This document shows positions 21,575 to 34,661 of a stretch of 64,000 bases of DNA, one piece after another. Below the pieces are notes generated by a model, which saw only the letters and a program-made list of their open reading frames with translations, was not told the DNA's origin and ran no database searches. Source of the DNA: Bryopsis sp. KO-2023 (Eukaryota > Chlorophyta > Ulvophyceae > Bryopsidales > Bryopsidaceae); assembly GCA_030272585.1 (NCBI GenBank), contig BSYQ01000006.1, positions 4,861,001 through 4,925,000 of the forward strand. Reading direction: 5' to 3'. Numbering within the stretch: the stretch's first letter is position 1; each line of letters starts with the position of its first letter. The position numbers were made by a program, and so were the translations under genes.

Positions 21575-24500
21575 TCACAGGTTTTCGTGTGGATTCGATT
21601 GCACGTTTCCGAAGGCATCCCCTGCCTCGGCTGATATGCAGGTCCCTTCATCCAAAACATCTTTTGCTTCGACACCGTTTTTGTCCTCCTCTTCCTCTTC
21701 CTCTTCCTCTTCCTCCTCCTCCTCCTCATCATCCAATGCGATTTCTTCAGGATTGGGGGCGGATGCTCTAAGAAAACAATAAAAGTTTCTGTGAAGCTGG
21801 AAAAAAAAAAGATAGAGGAAAGGGGTGAGGGTGGGGGTGGGGGTGGGGTAGGGGGGCGGAAAAAGGAAAAAGAACTTGCACCACCACCAAAAAAAAACAT
21901 CTGGAGCCCAGCCTATCGCAAGCATGATTTGTGGAGCCGAATATCATAAGTTATGTTCTGAAACAGCAGACTCAATACAAAACGCACCGACAAAAACAAA
22001 AAGAAAAGAATAATAAAGTAATAATAAATGAATATATATATACATACATATTTAATTAATTAAAAAAAAAGGGATGAACGCCATATGTTTTATTCTTTGG
22101 TGTCCCACACTTCAAAAAAAAAAGTAAATAAAAGAAAAGAAACACTTTTATTTTCGCCAGCTGGGAAAACAATAACAGAAAATCTTGTACTTATATCTCT
22201 CACCCTTGAGGTTCGAACCCTGGTTCGTCATTGTCGGCATCGTCTTCGTCCTCAACGTCATCTTCGTTCGCCCAATCGCTTACACCAGGAATCGCGATTT
22301 CTTCCTCTTCCTGTCAAAAAATTGACAAGGAAATTACAAAAAACAACCCCACCTTCTTTGATCTAAGAGTCACATTTCTATATTTATATTTGCTGAATGG
22401 GCCGCACTCGGCCTTTTGATCTTGTGTAAACAAATTTCAATTCGATTCAAAAAATATGTAGAGAGAGAGATTGACAAATGACACCAATCATGAAACGGGA
22501 TGGCTAAAGTCTGGATATCAGCAATCGACATCAAATTTCAGGACCTTTTTCGTTTCTTTTTTTTTTTCTCACCCTGACTCTGGACGATGGCGGGGCTCGA
22601 CCTTGTCCGAAGTGAAGATTGTAAGGTAAGCCCAGCATCTCTAGAAACGCTTCTGTCTGGGGATTTCTGGAATCGGCTCGGGGCATTTGGCCTCTGTTTC
22701 TCCTGGTCGAAGACGGCGAAAATGGAGAGACGGTCACTTTGAAATTTGACGGGATCTTTTTTCCGTGACGTTGCAGCGTTTCCTTGACAAAATTTTTGTC
22801 ATCCTCTGATACGCCTGGAAAAAAATAAAAATAGAAAACACGAAAAGCACATGCAGAAAATGCTTTAGAATTGTAATCTTTTTGAAGTACGTGGAGGATG
22901 ATTTGTTTTTTTAAAACGCACGTACGAAGCGGCGAAAAAAATGATAAACCAGGAAAGAAATTTCTTGGTTATTGGAATTGCTATTTGATCCTCTTTTTTT
23001 TTCTGTTGGGGATTCATGTTATCATTTGTGGAGTTACCTGGGAAATTCTGTGGGGAGCGAACAAAACCCCTCCCCATGTTCATTAATTTGTGCGTGGCCC
23101 TCAAAATTCCCAACCACTCTTCATCGTAACTAAACGATTTCGGACCCGTCGCCGAAGGAAAATGAACCACCTAGTTACCAAAAAAAAGAAAAAAAAAAAA
23201 TGTAAAGACATGAAAAGTTTCAAGTAATTTTTCTCCTTATTTTTTTGAGAGTGGGCGACATCACATGCACCAATTCCCACCAAAAATACCCAAAGAAAAA
23301 TATGAACCCCACCCCCCCTTCTTTTCTTTCCCCGAATACGGAAAGAATTGGGCGAATTGTCGAAACAAAGAAACCAACAAGTAGAGAATCTGACGGAACG
23401 CACCCATTCAGCTTTTCTTTTTTCTTTTTTTGCCAGCCTAAAGTAAATTTATTAATTTTTTTTCGGATTTCTCGGCGCACCTGTAGGAAATCACGCTTCG
23501 GCAGGCATTTATCCAAAGCTAGAAACTTGGTTTTTTTCCCCGAGTTGCCTTGAAATACAGCTGGGAACTTGACATGCAAATGCGCTGAAAACCAATAAGA
23601 TGGCTCCAGCGCATGCATCAGCTCCGAAGCAGCAGGACTGCCCAAAGTACCTTCGTGAATCTGAAACGAACACAAAATTTCACCACCAAAAAAAAAAAAA
23701 AACCACCAGATTTTGCTTTTCAAAAAGCATCAAGCTCAAAAAAAAAAACCCACCAAAAACATCATTCCAAAAAAAAATAAAAATACAGCTGGTGTTGTCC
23801 CTCGTCTTTTCTTTGTCATAGGTCGTAAATGCACAACAAAACATTTTCCCCATTTTACTTTATTTTATTTTTTTCTCTCTCTCTCAAATTTTTTTTTAAC
23901 TCAAAATTCATTGGGGGTATGGCGAAAGACTAATAGAGTATGTTTTTTTTTGATTTTTTTCTTTTTATACTCATCGTTTTTAAATACCTCTTTCTTAAAA
24001 AACGGCTTTTTCCCGATGAGGCTATCCCGGTTGCCCCAATCGGTGATGTCGATCGGCCAATCATGCGACAAGAAAACGTCGATATGCTTCTGAATCTGAT
24101 TTCTCCCAAAACGATTGAAGGAAAAGAAAAAAAAAGGAAATCATACAACATCAGCAACACCCAGAACTCAACGGCAACAAATTTAAAAGAAAACAAAACA
24201 TATTTTAGGATAAGTTTTAAAAGAAAAGAAAGAAAAAGAAAAAACTAAAAGAGAATTACAATGTTTTTTTGTTTTTTTTCTATGCTTACCTGTTTCAATT
24301 TGAAAACATCTTGTTCCCTGACGTGGTAGGCACTCCTCTTTGTGCTGTCGTTGTACGGCAATTTTTCAAAATGGCCCAGGTTGTAGTGTCTTTGGTTGTA
24401 GATTCCACTCAAGCCTCCGAATCTCAGTCCGCCAAAATTCACCACCCCAGAATACCCCAAAAAATACATGTTTGGAGCGACCCAACCTCCGTAGAAAAGC

Positions 24501-26017
24501 TCCCTCAAATGGTTGATGGCTTCATGATTTCCACCGACTGCAAAAGTTACCACAAATTGGCATTAAGTTCAAAAAATTAATTTGAAAAAAAAAATGAAAA
24601 CCCAGATCACTCGTTCGCACAGTGTATGGGGCAACAGTGGGTTTTCAGCCGCCATACATTTGAAAAATAAATCAGTTCATTTCACGAAAACTGACGATGA
24701 GAAGAAATTGCCGGGTGGCAGTTTTTCTTCAATTTTCCGTCAGAAATAGAAGAAGAATGAGAATAAGACAGGAAGAAAAAAAAGTTGAAACACAAATTCC
24801 TGTTCTAAAAAAAAAGACAAAATTCAGCGAGGAAGGGTGGGGGGAAATACCGGGTGTAAACTAAAGAGCAAAAGGAAGCTCACTAAATAGAGTTGGATAT
24901 GGTGCGACCTCCTCCCCTTTGTAGTACTTGTAAAAGGTCATCATTTTTTTGTACTTTTGCGGTACAGCCATGCAGTCCATATCATCCAGATTCCGCACTG
25001 CCTTGGCACGAAAAAAAGCGAGAAGAAAAAAGAAGCACAAAAACACACACACCCTCTTTAGTCATTTTTTATATGACCCATCTTTCCTTTGTCAAATGCT
25101 TCGGAAAAGGATTTACACCTTTTCTTAACAGAAAGAGATTTTCTGATGGAATTGAAACCTAGCAGACAGTTATGCCTCCGCCACAGCGAATTCAAGCAAA
25201 AAATCTTGACGAATTTATTTCTGCAGCTTTTTGCGCCGGTCTGTCTGACCCGCTACATATAGTTATCCAGACTCGTAATAGATTTCAGGACATGTCAATC
25301 AAAATTAGATTGGGGGGGGGGGGGAATCAGTGACGAAATTTCAAAAACGCTGAGGAAAATCGGTTGAATAGAGAAAGATGAGGGAAAGAAGAATTATTTT
25401 TAAAGAATCACCTGAAAATCCCCACAACAAACGAGCAAATCGATTTTCTTGTTTTCCCTGGCCTCCAGTAATTGTAGCGTGGCATAGATAGTGTCAAGTT
25501 CTCCATGACAGCAGCCTTCAAAGGCAACCTGAATAAGCACCAATCGATTCTTTCAACTGGAGAATAATAGATGGTTGAGGTCCATACACCCACATGTCAA
25601 AAAAATTCTGACCAATTTTTTTTGGGGGGGTATTTGGTGTTTCTGCTGTTGCCTTGATGCTTCCTCGTTCTGTATTGGAAATACGTCCAGCAGTTGGGCA
25701 TATCATCGAAGGAAGCTTCCAAGGGCTAAGAAATTCCAGCGATAACAGGGGACGTGATCCTCAACCACCCTCACCGTCAGCCCTGACCCGGGCGATGCCA
25801 TCTTTCTTCCCCTCCTCGTGGTTTTCTGTTTTTTCTTCTTGTTGGGTTTGGTGGAGACGGGTTTCGAATGGGCTTGCGCGACGCTCGGTCGCTTGTTGCG
25901 TCCCGCCGCCGAAAGCACGCCCAGGTTGGCGCAGCAATTCAGACGCTCGATAACGCTGTTTCTGGGGGGCGTCGTCGACGCGACAGTAAAGAGGCGAGAG
26001 GAAACGAAAGCCAGCAT
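21575..26017 (-). CDS. DBR1: Lariat debranching enzyme
   Basis: Hydrolyses the 2'-5' branch of excised intron lariats in the nucleus. It is a metallophosphoesterase. Ten exons fit in phase: 25769-26017, 25412-25528, 24884-25001, 24290-24537, 23988-24095, 23481-23660, 23038-23170, 22573-22814, 22204-22310 and 21575-21767, giving about 564 residues. Metal-site and family motifs appear in order: [14 protein letters not shown], the lariat-recognition segment [31 protein letters not shown] and SAHLHVKF, followed by FLALDKCLP. The C-terminus is acidic, with about 15 consecutive Glu. Exon 1 adds about 80 residues ahead of the usual start, ending in a lysine/arginine cluster that looks like a nuclear localisation signal. 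The true start could be the internal MASPGSG or an upstream in-frame ATG at 26125. Confidence 0.93.
21820..21857 (+). other. G-rich quadruplex-like stretch in DBR1 intron 9
   Basis: Successive runs of three to six G separated by single T or A residues on the plus strand (GGGTGAGGGTGGGGGTGGGGGTGGGG pattern). This meets the usual sequence rule for a G-quadruplex. It lies on the non-coding strand of a DBR1 intron. Confidence 0.6.
25616..25630. repeat. T-run/G-run composite tract in DBR1 intron 1
   Basis: T8 followed directly by G7, that is CnAn in the gene's own sense. One of the composite homopolymer tracts that recur in this window. Confidence 0.9.
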
Positions 26018-26584
26018 GACGACTTTCGAGGGGATGGTTTCGCCTTTTAAACAAATATCGAAATTCTTTAAATTTTCGCTTGTTCGGGGACAATTTTGTC
26101 GATTCTCTCCAATCTGGTGGTGCACCCAAATCGTTGGAGGGGGTTGGAAGGTAGAGAAAAGGAAGACTGGGCTGCTCGATCTCCTCTTGTTTCGTATTCC
26201 ATAAGAATTTGCGACAGGAAGGAAATCACAGGAGCCCCAACTGTAAACGTCTCCTTCCCTCCAACCTGAAACAAGTACATTAGGGCCCTTTCAATAGACA
26301 ATTTCAAAAATCCAAAGAAAAATGGAAAAAAGGAAGAGTTCAACAGAAAAAAGAGGAAGGTTTACTCAAACAAAAGGCTATCATTCCTTCTGCGGCAGCT
26401 TCTGTGAAACTGTGACAAGAGTTTCTGGATTTCTGGAAATTACGTAATATTATGACAGTCACTCCTCACTCCAAAACCGTGGATGTGTGAATTGGCTTTT
26501 TAGTGGGGACTGCAGCGTGTGCACGTTTTACGCTGCCCAGATCCTTTTGTATTTGCTGGTCGACTTGACGTTTTCTTATCGTGC

Positions 26585-28523
26585 ATGGAAGGGACACGTC
26601 AGGAGATAAGCGGCAAGAATGAGCAAGCAAATTCCCAGGTGCAGGAGACTTTTCCTTTTTTTTCCTGTTTTTGTTGCCTCGGACGTTTATTTGTGGTTCA
26701 GAAGTCGATGAAAAAATCTATAATGAGCACCCTCACTTCTCCCTTTTTCTTCAGAAAAAATAACAAGACACAAAAATCTGCAACCTCCCCCCCCCCTCCT
26801 TCTAAAAAGAATATCTCTCCTTTGATTTGAAGGGGACTTCAACTTTATCGAGGAGGAAATAAAAAAAATCGGAAGCAATCACACAGCATAAATGTTTTCA
26901 GTTTCGCATGACCTTGCATGCCTTCCACAATCCCAAAGCAAGAAATATTTTTCCTTTCTTACCAGGCTGAAAAGGAAGCAGACTCCTGGAATGCGGTTTG
27001 CAACGATGTCGTGATGGCGCTCAGCGATTGGTGCCGTTCTTTTTCCAAAAAGAATCCATCCGGCGGCCACAGCACAGCAGCCCTTCTGGGAAATCTGAGG
27101 CTGGTCAACAGGCATTGGTGCAGAATCATCGATAAGACTCTCACCCGTCTGGTTCCAAAACCCAACTGTGCGCCTTTCTCAGAAATTTGCGAAGGGATCG
27201 CAAAATCGTTTACGGAGCTTCGGCATCTTGAGCTGAAGTGCTATAGGTGAACAAAAGATGCATTCCTTTCTCCAGCCACAGATTTGACATATTCATGGCA
27301 GAATAGAAAAACTCACTATTCCATCGAAAAATCCATGCTTTTTGAAGTTTTTTCCACAATACCCCCCCCCCCCCCCCACACACACACACGAGTGCATGAT
27401 GCCGCCAGAGAATCAAAAGTTTTTGTTTTTTTATCGTTTTTTTCTGTACCTTAGTATTTTTTCCGTTCCCTCGGATTGATGCAGAAATGTGACCGATACG
27501 ACATTGAATGCCGTGCATTTCATTCCTTTCATCACTCTTTTGAGCCTCAAAAACTGCGAAAGAGTGAGCGACAAGGGAGTGCATGTCTTGACCGCCCTGC
27601 TCAACCTCACGGAGCTGCACCTCTCCAGCTGCTGGAAAATCACAGACGAGGGTTTACGCAGCGTGGGATGCCTCACCAAACTCCAAAAACTCAGTTTGAG
27701 GGAATGCTGTTTCCTGACGGCACCTGGGTTAGAAAGCCTCGTGCCGCTGGTGGATCTAGCATGGTTGGATTTGGGGGACTGCAAGAGTGTGGAGAATGAT
27801 GCCATCTCAGTGTTGGGCAAGCTCGAATCTTTGACGGAGCTGCATTTGGATGGGTGTATCGATGTGACTGACCAGGGCCTCGAAAGCATCGGATGTCTAA
27901 GGAAAGTCACGTCGCTGGATTTATCGGGGTGCATGAACATTGGGGACATCGGCATCCATTACTTCAACGACCTACCCTCGCTTCGACATTTGAAAATGTG
28001 CGATTTCTGGAACATCTCCGACGAAGGTTTGACTTCGATGGCCCCGATGCGGGGAATCCGGAGCTTGGATTTCGGGGGTTGCATGAGCATCACCGACAAT
28101 GGAATTTCTCAATTGCTGGCTTCCCTGACGGACCTCCGAACCCTGGGCGTGAATGCATGTCTGAACTTGACCGACAAGGGGGTGGAGGCCATCTCGAAGC
28201 TGCCGTATCTGACATCGCTCGATTTGAGTGGATGCGACAAAGTAGGGGACAAGGGCATGGCATTGGTGGCTGGCATCGAAGCTCTGAAATGTCTGGATTT
28301 GAGCGGATGTCTGGAGATCACCGACGAGGGGTGCGTTTCGCTGGCAGCCATGCAGAATCTGGAAACCTTGGTGCTGTCGGGTTGTGATGGCATCGGTTAC
28401 GAAGGCTTGCAAACGCTCAGGCAGTTGGATTCTTGCACGATTTATTACACAGGAGGAACGATGGCCTTGCTTATGGGGGGCTATGGGATGTCGTCCGGCC
28501 ACAGTATTGCTTCCACTCTCTAG
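26585..28523 (+). CDS. F-box-like leucine-rich repeat protein (AMN1/FBXL type)
   Basis: Exons 26585-26638, 26966-27246 and 27485-28523 join in phase to 457 residues. The N-terminal third has an F-box-like helix region (WNAVCNDV and LRLVNRHWCRII). The rest is about eleven cysteine-containing leucine-rich repeats of 23-26 residues, with the consensus L..L.L..C..ITD.G...L as in LTELHLSSCWKITDEGL. F-box/LRR proteins act as substrate receptors of SCF ubiquitin ligases, with the LRR horseshoe binding the target. The F-box match is loose, so ligase membership is inferred. The first exon is short and the start there is the least certain part. An alternative start is the ATG at 27012. Confidence 0.85.
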
Positions 28524-29096
28524 TGTGTGTTTGTGTTTTTGTTTTAGCTCTGAGGGAAAAAGAGTGAGGGAAAAGTGTGTTTGTGTGTATCATAATGGGA
28601 TGGTTGAATAACGGTCAAGTCAAAAAGACTGAGCTTCCTGCAAGGGAGTGTTGTGTTCTTGGGGTTGAGTGAAGATGTATCAAAATTGTGGTGCGGCTCC
28701 GTTTGGCTGTTACGATAAACCATTCAGGGAAACCTGATTAATTTGTCCAACACCCCCTTGGAGGCTGTCTGGACAAAACTCATGCAAAGGCATAGTCCAA
28801 TTTCCATTGAGGGGAGCTGATAAATTACATTCCCAAAAGATAGTGAAATCGCTTCAATCTGGATGAAAACGAAACACTCCAACTCAAGGGCCATTGCTCC
28901 TGCTTCAAGCAGTGGAGCGGTTCTGTGAAAGAATAAAACTTGGGATGGGGAGCCCCCATCTGGAACCGAAAAATCAAGTGGAGACAATAAGCCACCCCAA
29001 GGAAAATTTTACTTGTACGTCATGGCAACACGTCAGGGGTTCGGAATCCAATGCTGAAAAAGCGTCAATTCTGGGGGGAATGGCGTAAGAAACACG
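28524..29096. other. Intergenic region
   Basis: About 570 bp between the LRR gene and the TBCC gene on the same strand. A GTGTGTTTGTGT-rich stretch follows the LRR stop. No gene seen. Confidence 0.5.
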
Positions 29097-31524
29097 ATGC
29101 CAGAGGAGCCCGCGATTCTGAAACGACTTGCGCTCCTCGATGAACAGCGAAAAGCGGAACGTGAAAAAAAGAGGGAAGAATCCAGGTTGGGATAAAGGAG
29201 GTATTGCCTGTTAAAATCTCCCTTCGTTTGCCTTTCGATCGTGTTTTTTCCTTCTTTCCTTCATCATTCAAGTGTTTTTTTCTTTTGAATGGTGTGGCAG
29301 AGGTGAGGCTGATCCCAGGGAGTCTGGTGACAAATTCCTGGAAAAGTTTAATGCTGAAGTGTCAGCCATAGAGACACGAATCGAGGAACTCAGCAAGTAA
29401 GGATTTTTGCAGTTTCAAGCCACAGCAACAGGACCCCCAAACCCCAAACCAATCAATCCTACCTATGATTTGTAGTTAAAAACAAAGGGTAGTGAACATG
29501 AAGTCAAAAGCTGTTGTTTTGTTTTTTTTTGGCAACGAAACTGTGCTTCATCACTGCCCCTCGCCCCCCCCCCCCCCCAAAAAAAAAAAAAAAATTGAAG
29601 GAAAATCTATGAATCTATGCTTCTTTTTTGTTGTTTTTTTAGTGAAACAGATTTTGTTGTATCAAGCCTTTGTTTAAAAGAAAGATAGAGCTTCCCTCAT
29701 TTTTTTTTCTCTCTTTGAAAATTGCACATGCTCTCTCTGGACCAGTTCAGGCTCCCTCAGCGGTGGAAATGGAAAAGAAAGAATTGCAGGCCTCTTGTCA
29801 GACATAGCTTCTTTGGATTCGTCCCTGTCGACAGCTGCTTATTTTTTGCCCAAGTATGAAGTCAGACAAGGCAGGGCAACCGTTCAGAATCTAGCGAACA
29901 AGGTGAAAAAAAAAGGAAAAATAAAATAATGAAAAACATATATATATATATAAGTAGAGAAAATGCTCCCCTTTTTCATAGCATTTGTATTTTTCTGTGT
30001 GTGGAAAAGAATAGAAGGACTTGCTGAGGTTTACCAATATCGTCCCTGCTGGCTGTTCTATTACGGACGAAGCAAAAAAGTCATGAATTTGTAGCACTGA
30101 TGTTCAAAAACCTCTTTTTCCAGTTCATCTGCGTAAAAACCTATGATTTTTTCGATCATTTCTGAGTGCAGGTCTGTGTGATTTTTCTTTGTTTGATTTG
30201 AGTGTGGTGCTTGGCAGCTTAGGTCGAAAATGTGAAAGCAAGCGTAGCCCCGAAAAAGAAATTTGCTTTTTCCAAGCGATCAAAGGAGGGGATTCGACCC
30301 AAAACAGAAACAGAACCCGAGAATAATCGCCAAGACAAGGATGTCACATCGTCCAAACGGAGCTCGACCATCGCTGCTCCGAGGTACTGCACACCATAAT
30401 TCATGAGTGGTAAAAAATAGAAAAAAAAGACAATGGCCCGGAGTTGTGGTTGGATAATCTGATTTTTTTGAAACGAGAAAGAGCATTAGCTCTTTAGAGC
30501 TTAGGCCTTTGTATCGGGATGTCTTTGGTGGAATATGTATGGCTCGATAGGGAGCTTACGGAATAAGGAAAGATAAAAAGATAAACAGACACGAAAAAGA
30601 AAAGATTTTTTTTTTTTGAAAGAACAGAGGATTCACGAATCATCTGGGTTGGGTTTTTAAAAACCAGCACTTGATTTTGTCAAAAGGATCCATCAAAAAG
30701 ATATATAAGTTTGTGAATAATAACTCCTTTCCTCTGTTTCGTATTCGCGCAGTTGTAAGCATCTCTGCTGCGTTTGCATTTTAACAAAACCAAAAATTCA
30801 CACACTTTTTATGGTCCTCTTGAGTGCTGTTTTTCTTTTTTCCCTGATTATTTTGAGGGGACTGACAGGCCTTCGGAATCAAGAAATCTGGGTTTCGGGG
30901 GAAGAGCTCGGTTCGTCTGACTATGCCTTGAGGGACGTCGAGGATTGCACCGTGTTTTTGATCGGGGCCTTGTCTGCGTTGCACATCAGGAAGCTGAGGA
31001 ACTGTACGGTGGTTGCAGGTCCTGTGAAAGGGGCCACGTTTCTGGAAGGTCCGTGTTTCTTTCTTTTTGTTTTGTTTCTCCACAGTAATTCTTTTTTGAA
31101 AATCACGTTTTATATTAACGAAACTGGCTTATTTTTTTATTATTTATTATTTTTTTGGGGGGTGTTGGGGATATACATTGCACGAAAGGTCTTCATTATT
31201 GGTGGTGGATGACTGACACCCAGGAAAGAACAGAAATATTTTGTTTTCGACTCTACAGATGTGTCGAACTGCCAGCTCCACCTCGTTGCTCATCAAGTCC
31301 GCATTCATTCAGCCGTCGAGTGTTCTTTCTATCTGAGGGTGGGCAGCAACCCTATCATCGAATACTCATCCAAGGTTGGGTTCGCCCCCTTGAGCAGCAT
31401 CGAAAATGTTGGTGATGAATGGACCCGATGTTTGGAAGCATCCAGTCTGACTGGCGGTAGCGACCTTTGGTCAAAGGTCAATGATTTTGGCTGGCTGAAG
31501 AAATCGGCGTCTCCAAATTGGTGA
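29097..31524 (+). CDS. TBCC: Tubulin-folding cofactor C
   Basis: Last-acting chaperone in alpha/beta-tubulin heterodimer assembly, where it stimulates GTP hydrolysis by beta-tubulin in the cofactor supercomplex. Six exons fit in phase: 29097-29185, 29301-29396, 29746-29902, 30223-30383, 30858-31048 and 31259-31524, giving 319 residues. The N-terminal part is a charged helical spectrin-like region (residues 1-115). A basic linker follows. The C-terminal C-CAP/cofactor C beta-helix starts near 170 with GLRNQEIW and has LRDVEDCTVFLIGALSALHI and VSNCQLHLVAHQVRIHS. The protein ends with VNDFGWLKKSASPNW, matching the family's conserved DFNWL...SPNW tail. Length is close to that of plant and animal homologues. 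Confidence 0.93.
29564..29595 (+). repeat. C-run/A-run composite tract in TBCC intron 2
   Basis: C15 directly followed by A17. It lies between exon 2 and exon 3, away from both splice sites. Confidence 0.95.
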
Positions 31525-32619
31525 GGTTTGGCAGTAGCTTCTTTTTTCACCTTTTTTCTTTTTGAAAGGGCAAGTTTTTTAGATTGGAAAAATGAAGGAG
31601 CCCTCAAGGTGGTCAGATGATCGAATGTCTGTTTTGTTTGGGGAAGCGTTTTTCGAAGATATGTCGATCAACCAGGTTAGCACAACCCGGGTTTTTCCAG
31701 CAATGATGTGCATTGGTGTCTCACCTCCAGGTTTATACTTGATGGGGACCAAAGAAAGGCTATTCCTAAACCTCCAAAAACGACGGGGTGATCAGCACAA
31801 GCAGGAGGCTTCCATCGTCCCATCGCAACAGCATAAAGTGGAAAGTGTTTGTGGAAGTTCTGGCAGGATCAGAGTTTCTGCAGGGTTGTATGTGAAACAG
31901 GGTGAGGGTTGTATTTGGGTACATGGATATAGACAACATTGTCGTGGCAATGTGCATTCAGTTGAGATGTTTCGATCCCTGTACTGTGGTAGGTTTTCCA
32001 CCACAGGGCTTCCGTGTGAATTATTTGTTTCAGCCGCAAGAGGCTTTTTCAAAAAAGCAGCAAACAGGTGTGTGTTTGAATATTGGTGCATGGACCAGAA
32101 GTTAAGATACAGGATGGTATCGTATTTTCTTCTTCTTTTTTTTTCTCGGTTATCTCTGTAAGAATTCGACCACCGATGCCTTGGAAAACCAGCCCTGCCA
32201 ATTACATTTTGAAACAACGTCACCCTCCATCAACCTAGAAGATTTGATAAATGTTTGTTCTGCTCTATCTGATGAAGCGATGAACAACACAGACAAGCAA
32301 ATTAAAAAATATATTAAACAATCAACCCTGATGATGTCTTGCATCCTCTACCTCCCTCCTGAACCCAGCAGGATTCTGGAATGGAAAAAAACAAACCACC
32401 ATCCGTTTATCCTTTTCTTGCAAGACTTTTTTTCGAAACACCCAGCCGGAGCAATCAGCCCCCCCTCCCCCCCCCCAAAAAAAAATATTTATATAATAAT
32501 AATAACAATGAAGAAAGAAAAAATAAATAAAATCCCGATTCATTCATCAACAGCTGCTTTTCTGTAATTTTTTTGACTTACTTTCAGCTGTAAGTTTAAT
32601 GAAACCCAGAGTCTGGATG
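31525..32619. other. Convergent intergenic region
   Basis: Lies between the stops of TBCC (+) and the YeiH-like gene (-). One plus-strand frame of about 190 codons (31592-32161) has no recognisable motif and no supporting splice context, so I do not call it. A C10/A9 composite tract is at 32467-32485. Confidence 0.5.
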
Positions 32620-34661
32620 CTACCTAAATGCCAGATATGACGCTCCCAACGTCAAAGCCAGATCCAACGCCTGACCTACCAAATACAATGGAACGAGCGG
32701 CGATTGTGACACCGCTTTGACTAGGTGAACTGGGTCCAGCTCAACCCCCAGGGCAGTGAAACCGAGCGCGAACCACCACTGGGACGCCTCTTTCATCCTC
32801 GTTTGAATTGAAGTGAACGTGGATTCCGCAAGGAATATTTTCAGAATTGAGATCAGCGCCGACATCAGAAAGAAACCCACTACAAACTTTGGGAATCGTT
32901 TCCATAGCACTTGAATTTGCGCTCGGACCACACGGGCCCAGGACGCCACGATGTGTCCTGATGGCGGTTGTTGCGGCGGCGCTTTGACGTCCGTCTCGGC
33001 ATTCAAAACCAATGATGCGTTTGTGGTCGAGGAGGGTGCCTTGGTTTGATCGGCAAGACCTTGTTCGCAAGCTCCGGTTGCTTCGTTGCAATTTGTTGCA
33101 ATTTGCGTCACGATCGGGGGTGTTCCTAATCGCAGCCAGTCGTCGCTGTCTGGATCCTCAGCTTCGACGGTTTCTGCCTGTTCGGATGTCTTGGTCATTT
33201 CAACCGCTTTCTGCTCCTCCATCGCCTCGAGAGAAACAGGAGCTTCAGGTGGTTTCCAGAATGAGGTTATCGCCAGCACAACAAACCCGATGGCTGCATT
33301 CTGCACAACCTTCAGCGTGGCGGCGGTCTTTGTTACAGTGTCGTTGTCAAGAATCTCCGCAGCGCCGACCACGGCCCCTGCGGAGAACTACGAATGTCAG
33401 CCAGCAGGGCTCGATGGTGCATAATCGGCAAGGAACGCACCAAAAAACCGTTCAGACGCGCGCCGTCTTGTGGTTTCTTTTTCTTACCCGTTGCATCGAT
33501 CGAGCCACCAATCCAAGCGCCTGCCACCTTGTCGGGGAGGCCCATTTCGCGTATAACGAAGGGAAGCCCAACCATCTGCAAAATGGTGAACAGCGACAGC
33601 ACAGTGATGACCGCCGCCAGGTCGTCTTTGCCGGCGCCGACGGCAGCCTGAACTGCTGTCGCTGCACTCGCACCACAGACTGCTGTGCCTGCAAGGGAAT
33701 TAAAAGGTTATGAAGCGGGAGGAAGAAACACGAGTGTTTATCGTCAGGGGATCGTCAATTTTTTGTCTCTTTCCACGCTGCGTCAGTGGTGCCTACCTCC
33801 CGCCAACACCAGCACAACTCTCTGGTCCGTCATTTTTAACACGCGAGTGCCGATTTGGTACATCAGCAAGATGACCACAGCAACAACGGGCCAGCTGGAC
33901 AGAACGCCTGGCAATCCCAGTTCTCCGACTACATCCGCCTCCAAAGCGAGCAAAACGATTCCACCCTGCCAGCACAAAATAATCAGTAATAATTACGAAC
34001 CGATGAAGTCTGGAAAAGGCGGAACGTCGCGGGGAGTCGTCAAAAGCTCGTCAGCAGCAGACCCCAAACGTGCCTTGATAAAGAACTCTCCGTTCGACGT
34101 AGACTTCACGGCCTTTTGCAGCCACTTCGCACCGTCAACCTTTTCACCCGCAACCCGCAGTGCAGTTCTGAAAAGCAGTCCTAGGGCGATCCCATACGGG
34201 ACCTCAGTGAGACCGTATTTCCGCAGGTCCGCTTGCTTCCCGAGACACACAGCAACGCTGCAGAGGACGACTAAGCTGCCCAAACCGACCAGAAGTTCTC
34301 TTGCCGAAAGTGCAACCGTCTCGCCCTTGGTTTTTCTCTCCGCAGTAAGCATGAACGCAAGAGCGACAAAGCCGAGGACGATGGAAGATAACGCCAGTGA
34401 TGCGAAGCCAATCCAAGTCTCATACTCCTGGTCGAAAGGACTGGAGTTCCATTTTTCAGGAGATATGTGAGAGTCATCGAGTCCAGATATCGAAAACGTC
34501 ACAATCCCACCCAGGGTGCACAGACCAAACCAAACTGCCCACCAATCCCCAGATGTTAAGTACTCTGAGGTGCTATCGAACCAGCCCATTCTCCCCATCT
34601 CAGTGCGCTCGCTCTGGGACGCAGCGCTAGAATTCTTAAAACTTTGCGTCGTGTTTCTCAC
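32620..34661 (-). CDS. YeiH/UPF0324-family multipass membrane protein
   Basis: This family of mainly bacterial membrane proteins is often labelled putative sulfate exporter. Its substrate is not firmly known. Exons 33797-33965, 33488-33688 and 32620-33377 join in phase. The first exon runs from 34661 to about 34000, and its donor is unresolved because the obvious GT leaves the wrong phase. Family hallmarks are visible: GIVLLALEADV after an N-terminal hydrophobic region, GTAVCGASAATAV (the G.A.CGASA signature), GAVVGAAEI, and the C-terminal WWFALGFTALGVELDP segment. About ten hydrophobic segments alternate with loops. A polar loop of roughly 110 residues (around EAEDPDSDDW) is inserted between the two halves and is not typical of bacterial members. 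Plastid or plasma-membrane location cannot be told from the N-terminus. Confidence 0.85.

Noticed and set aside
22204-22225. tRNA B-box-like word GGTTCGAACCC
   Set aside because: It lies within a DBR1 exon, and no A box or cloverleaf can be built around it.
31592-32161. 190-codon plus-strand open frame after TBCC
   Set aside because: No domain, no splice partners, and composition unlike neighbouring exons.
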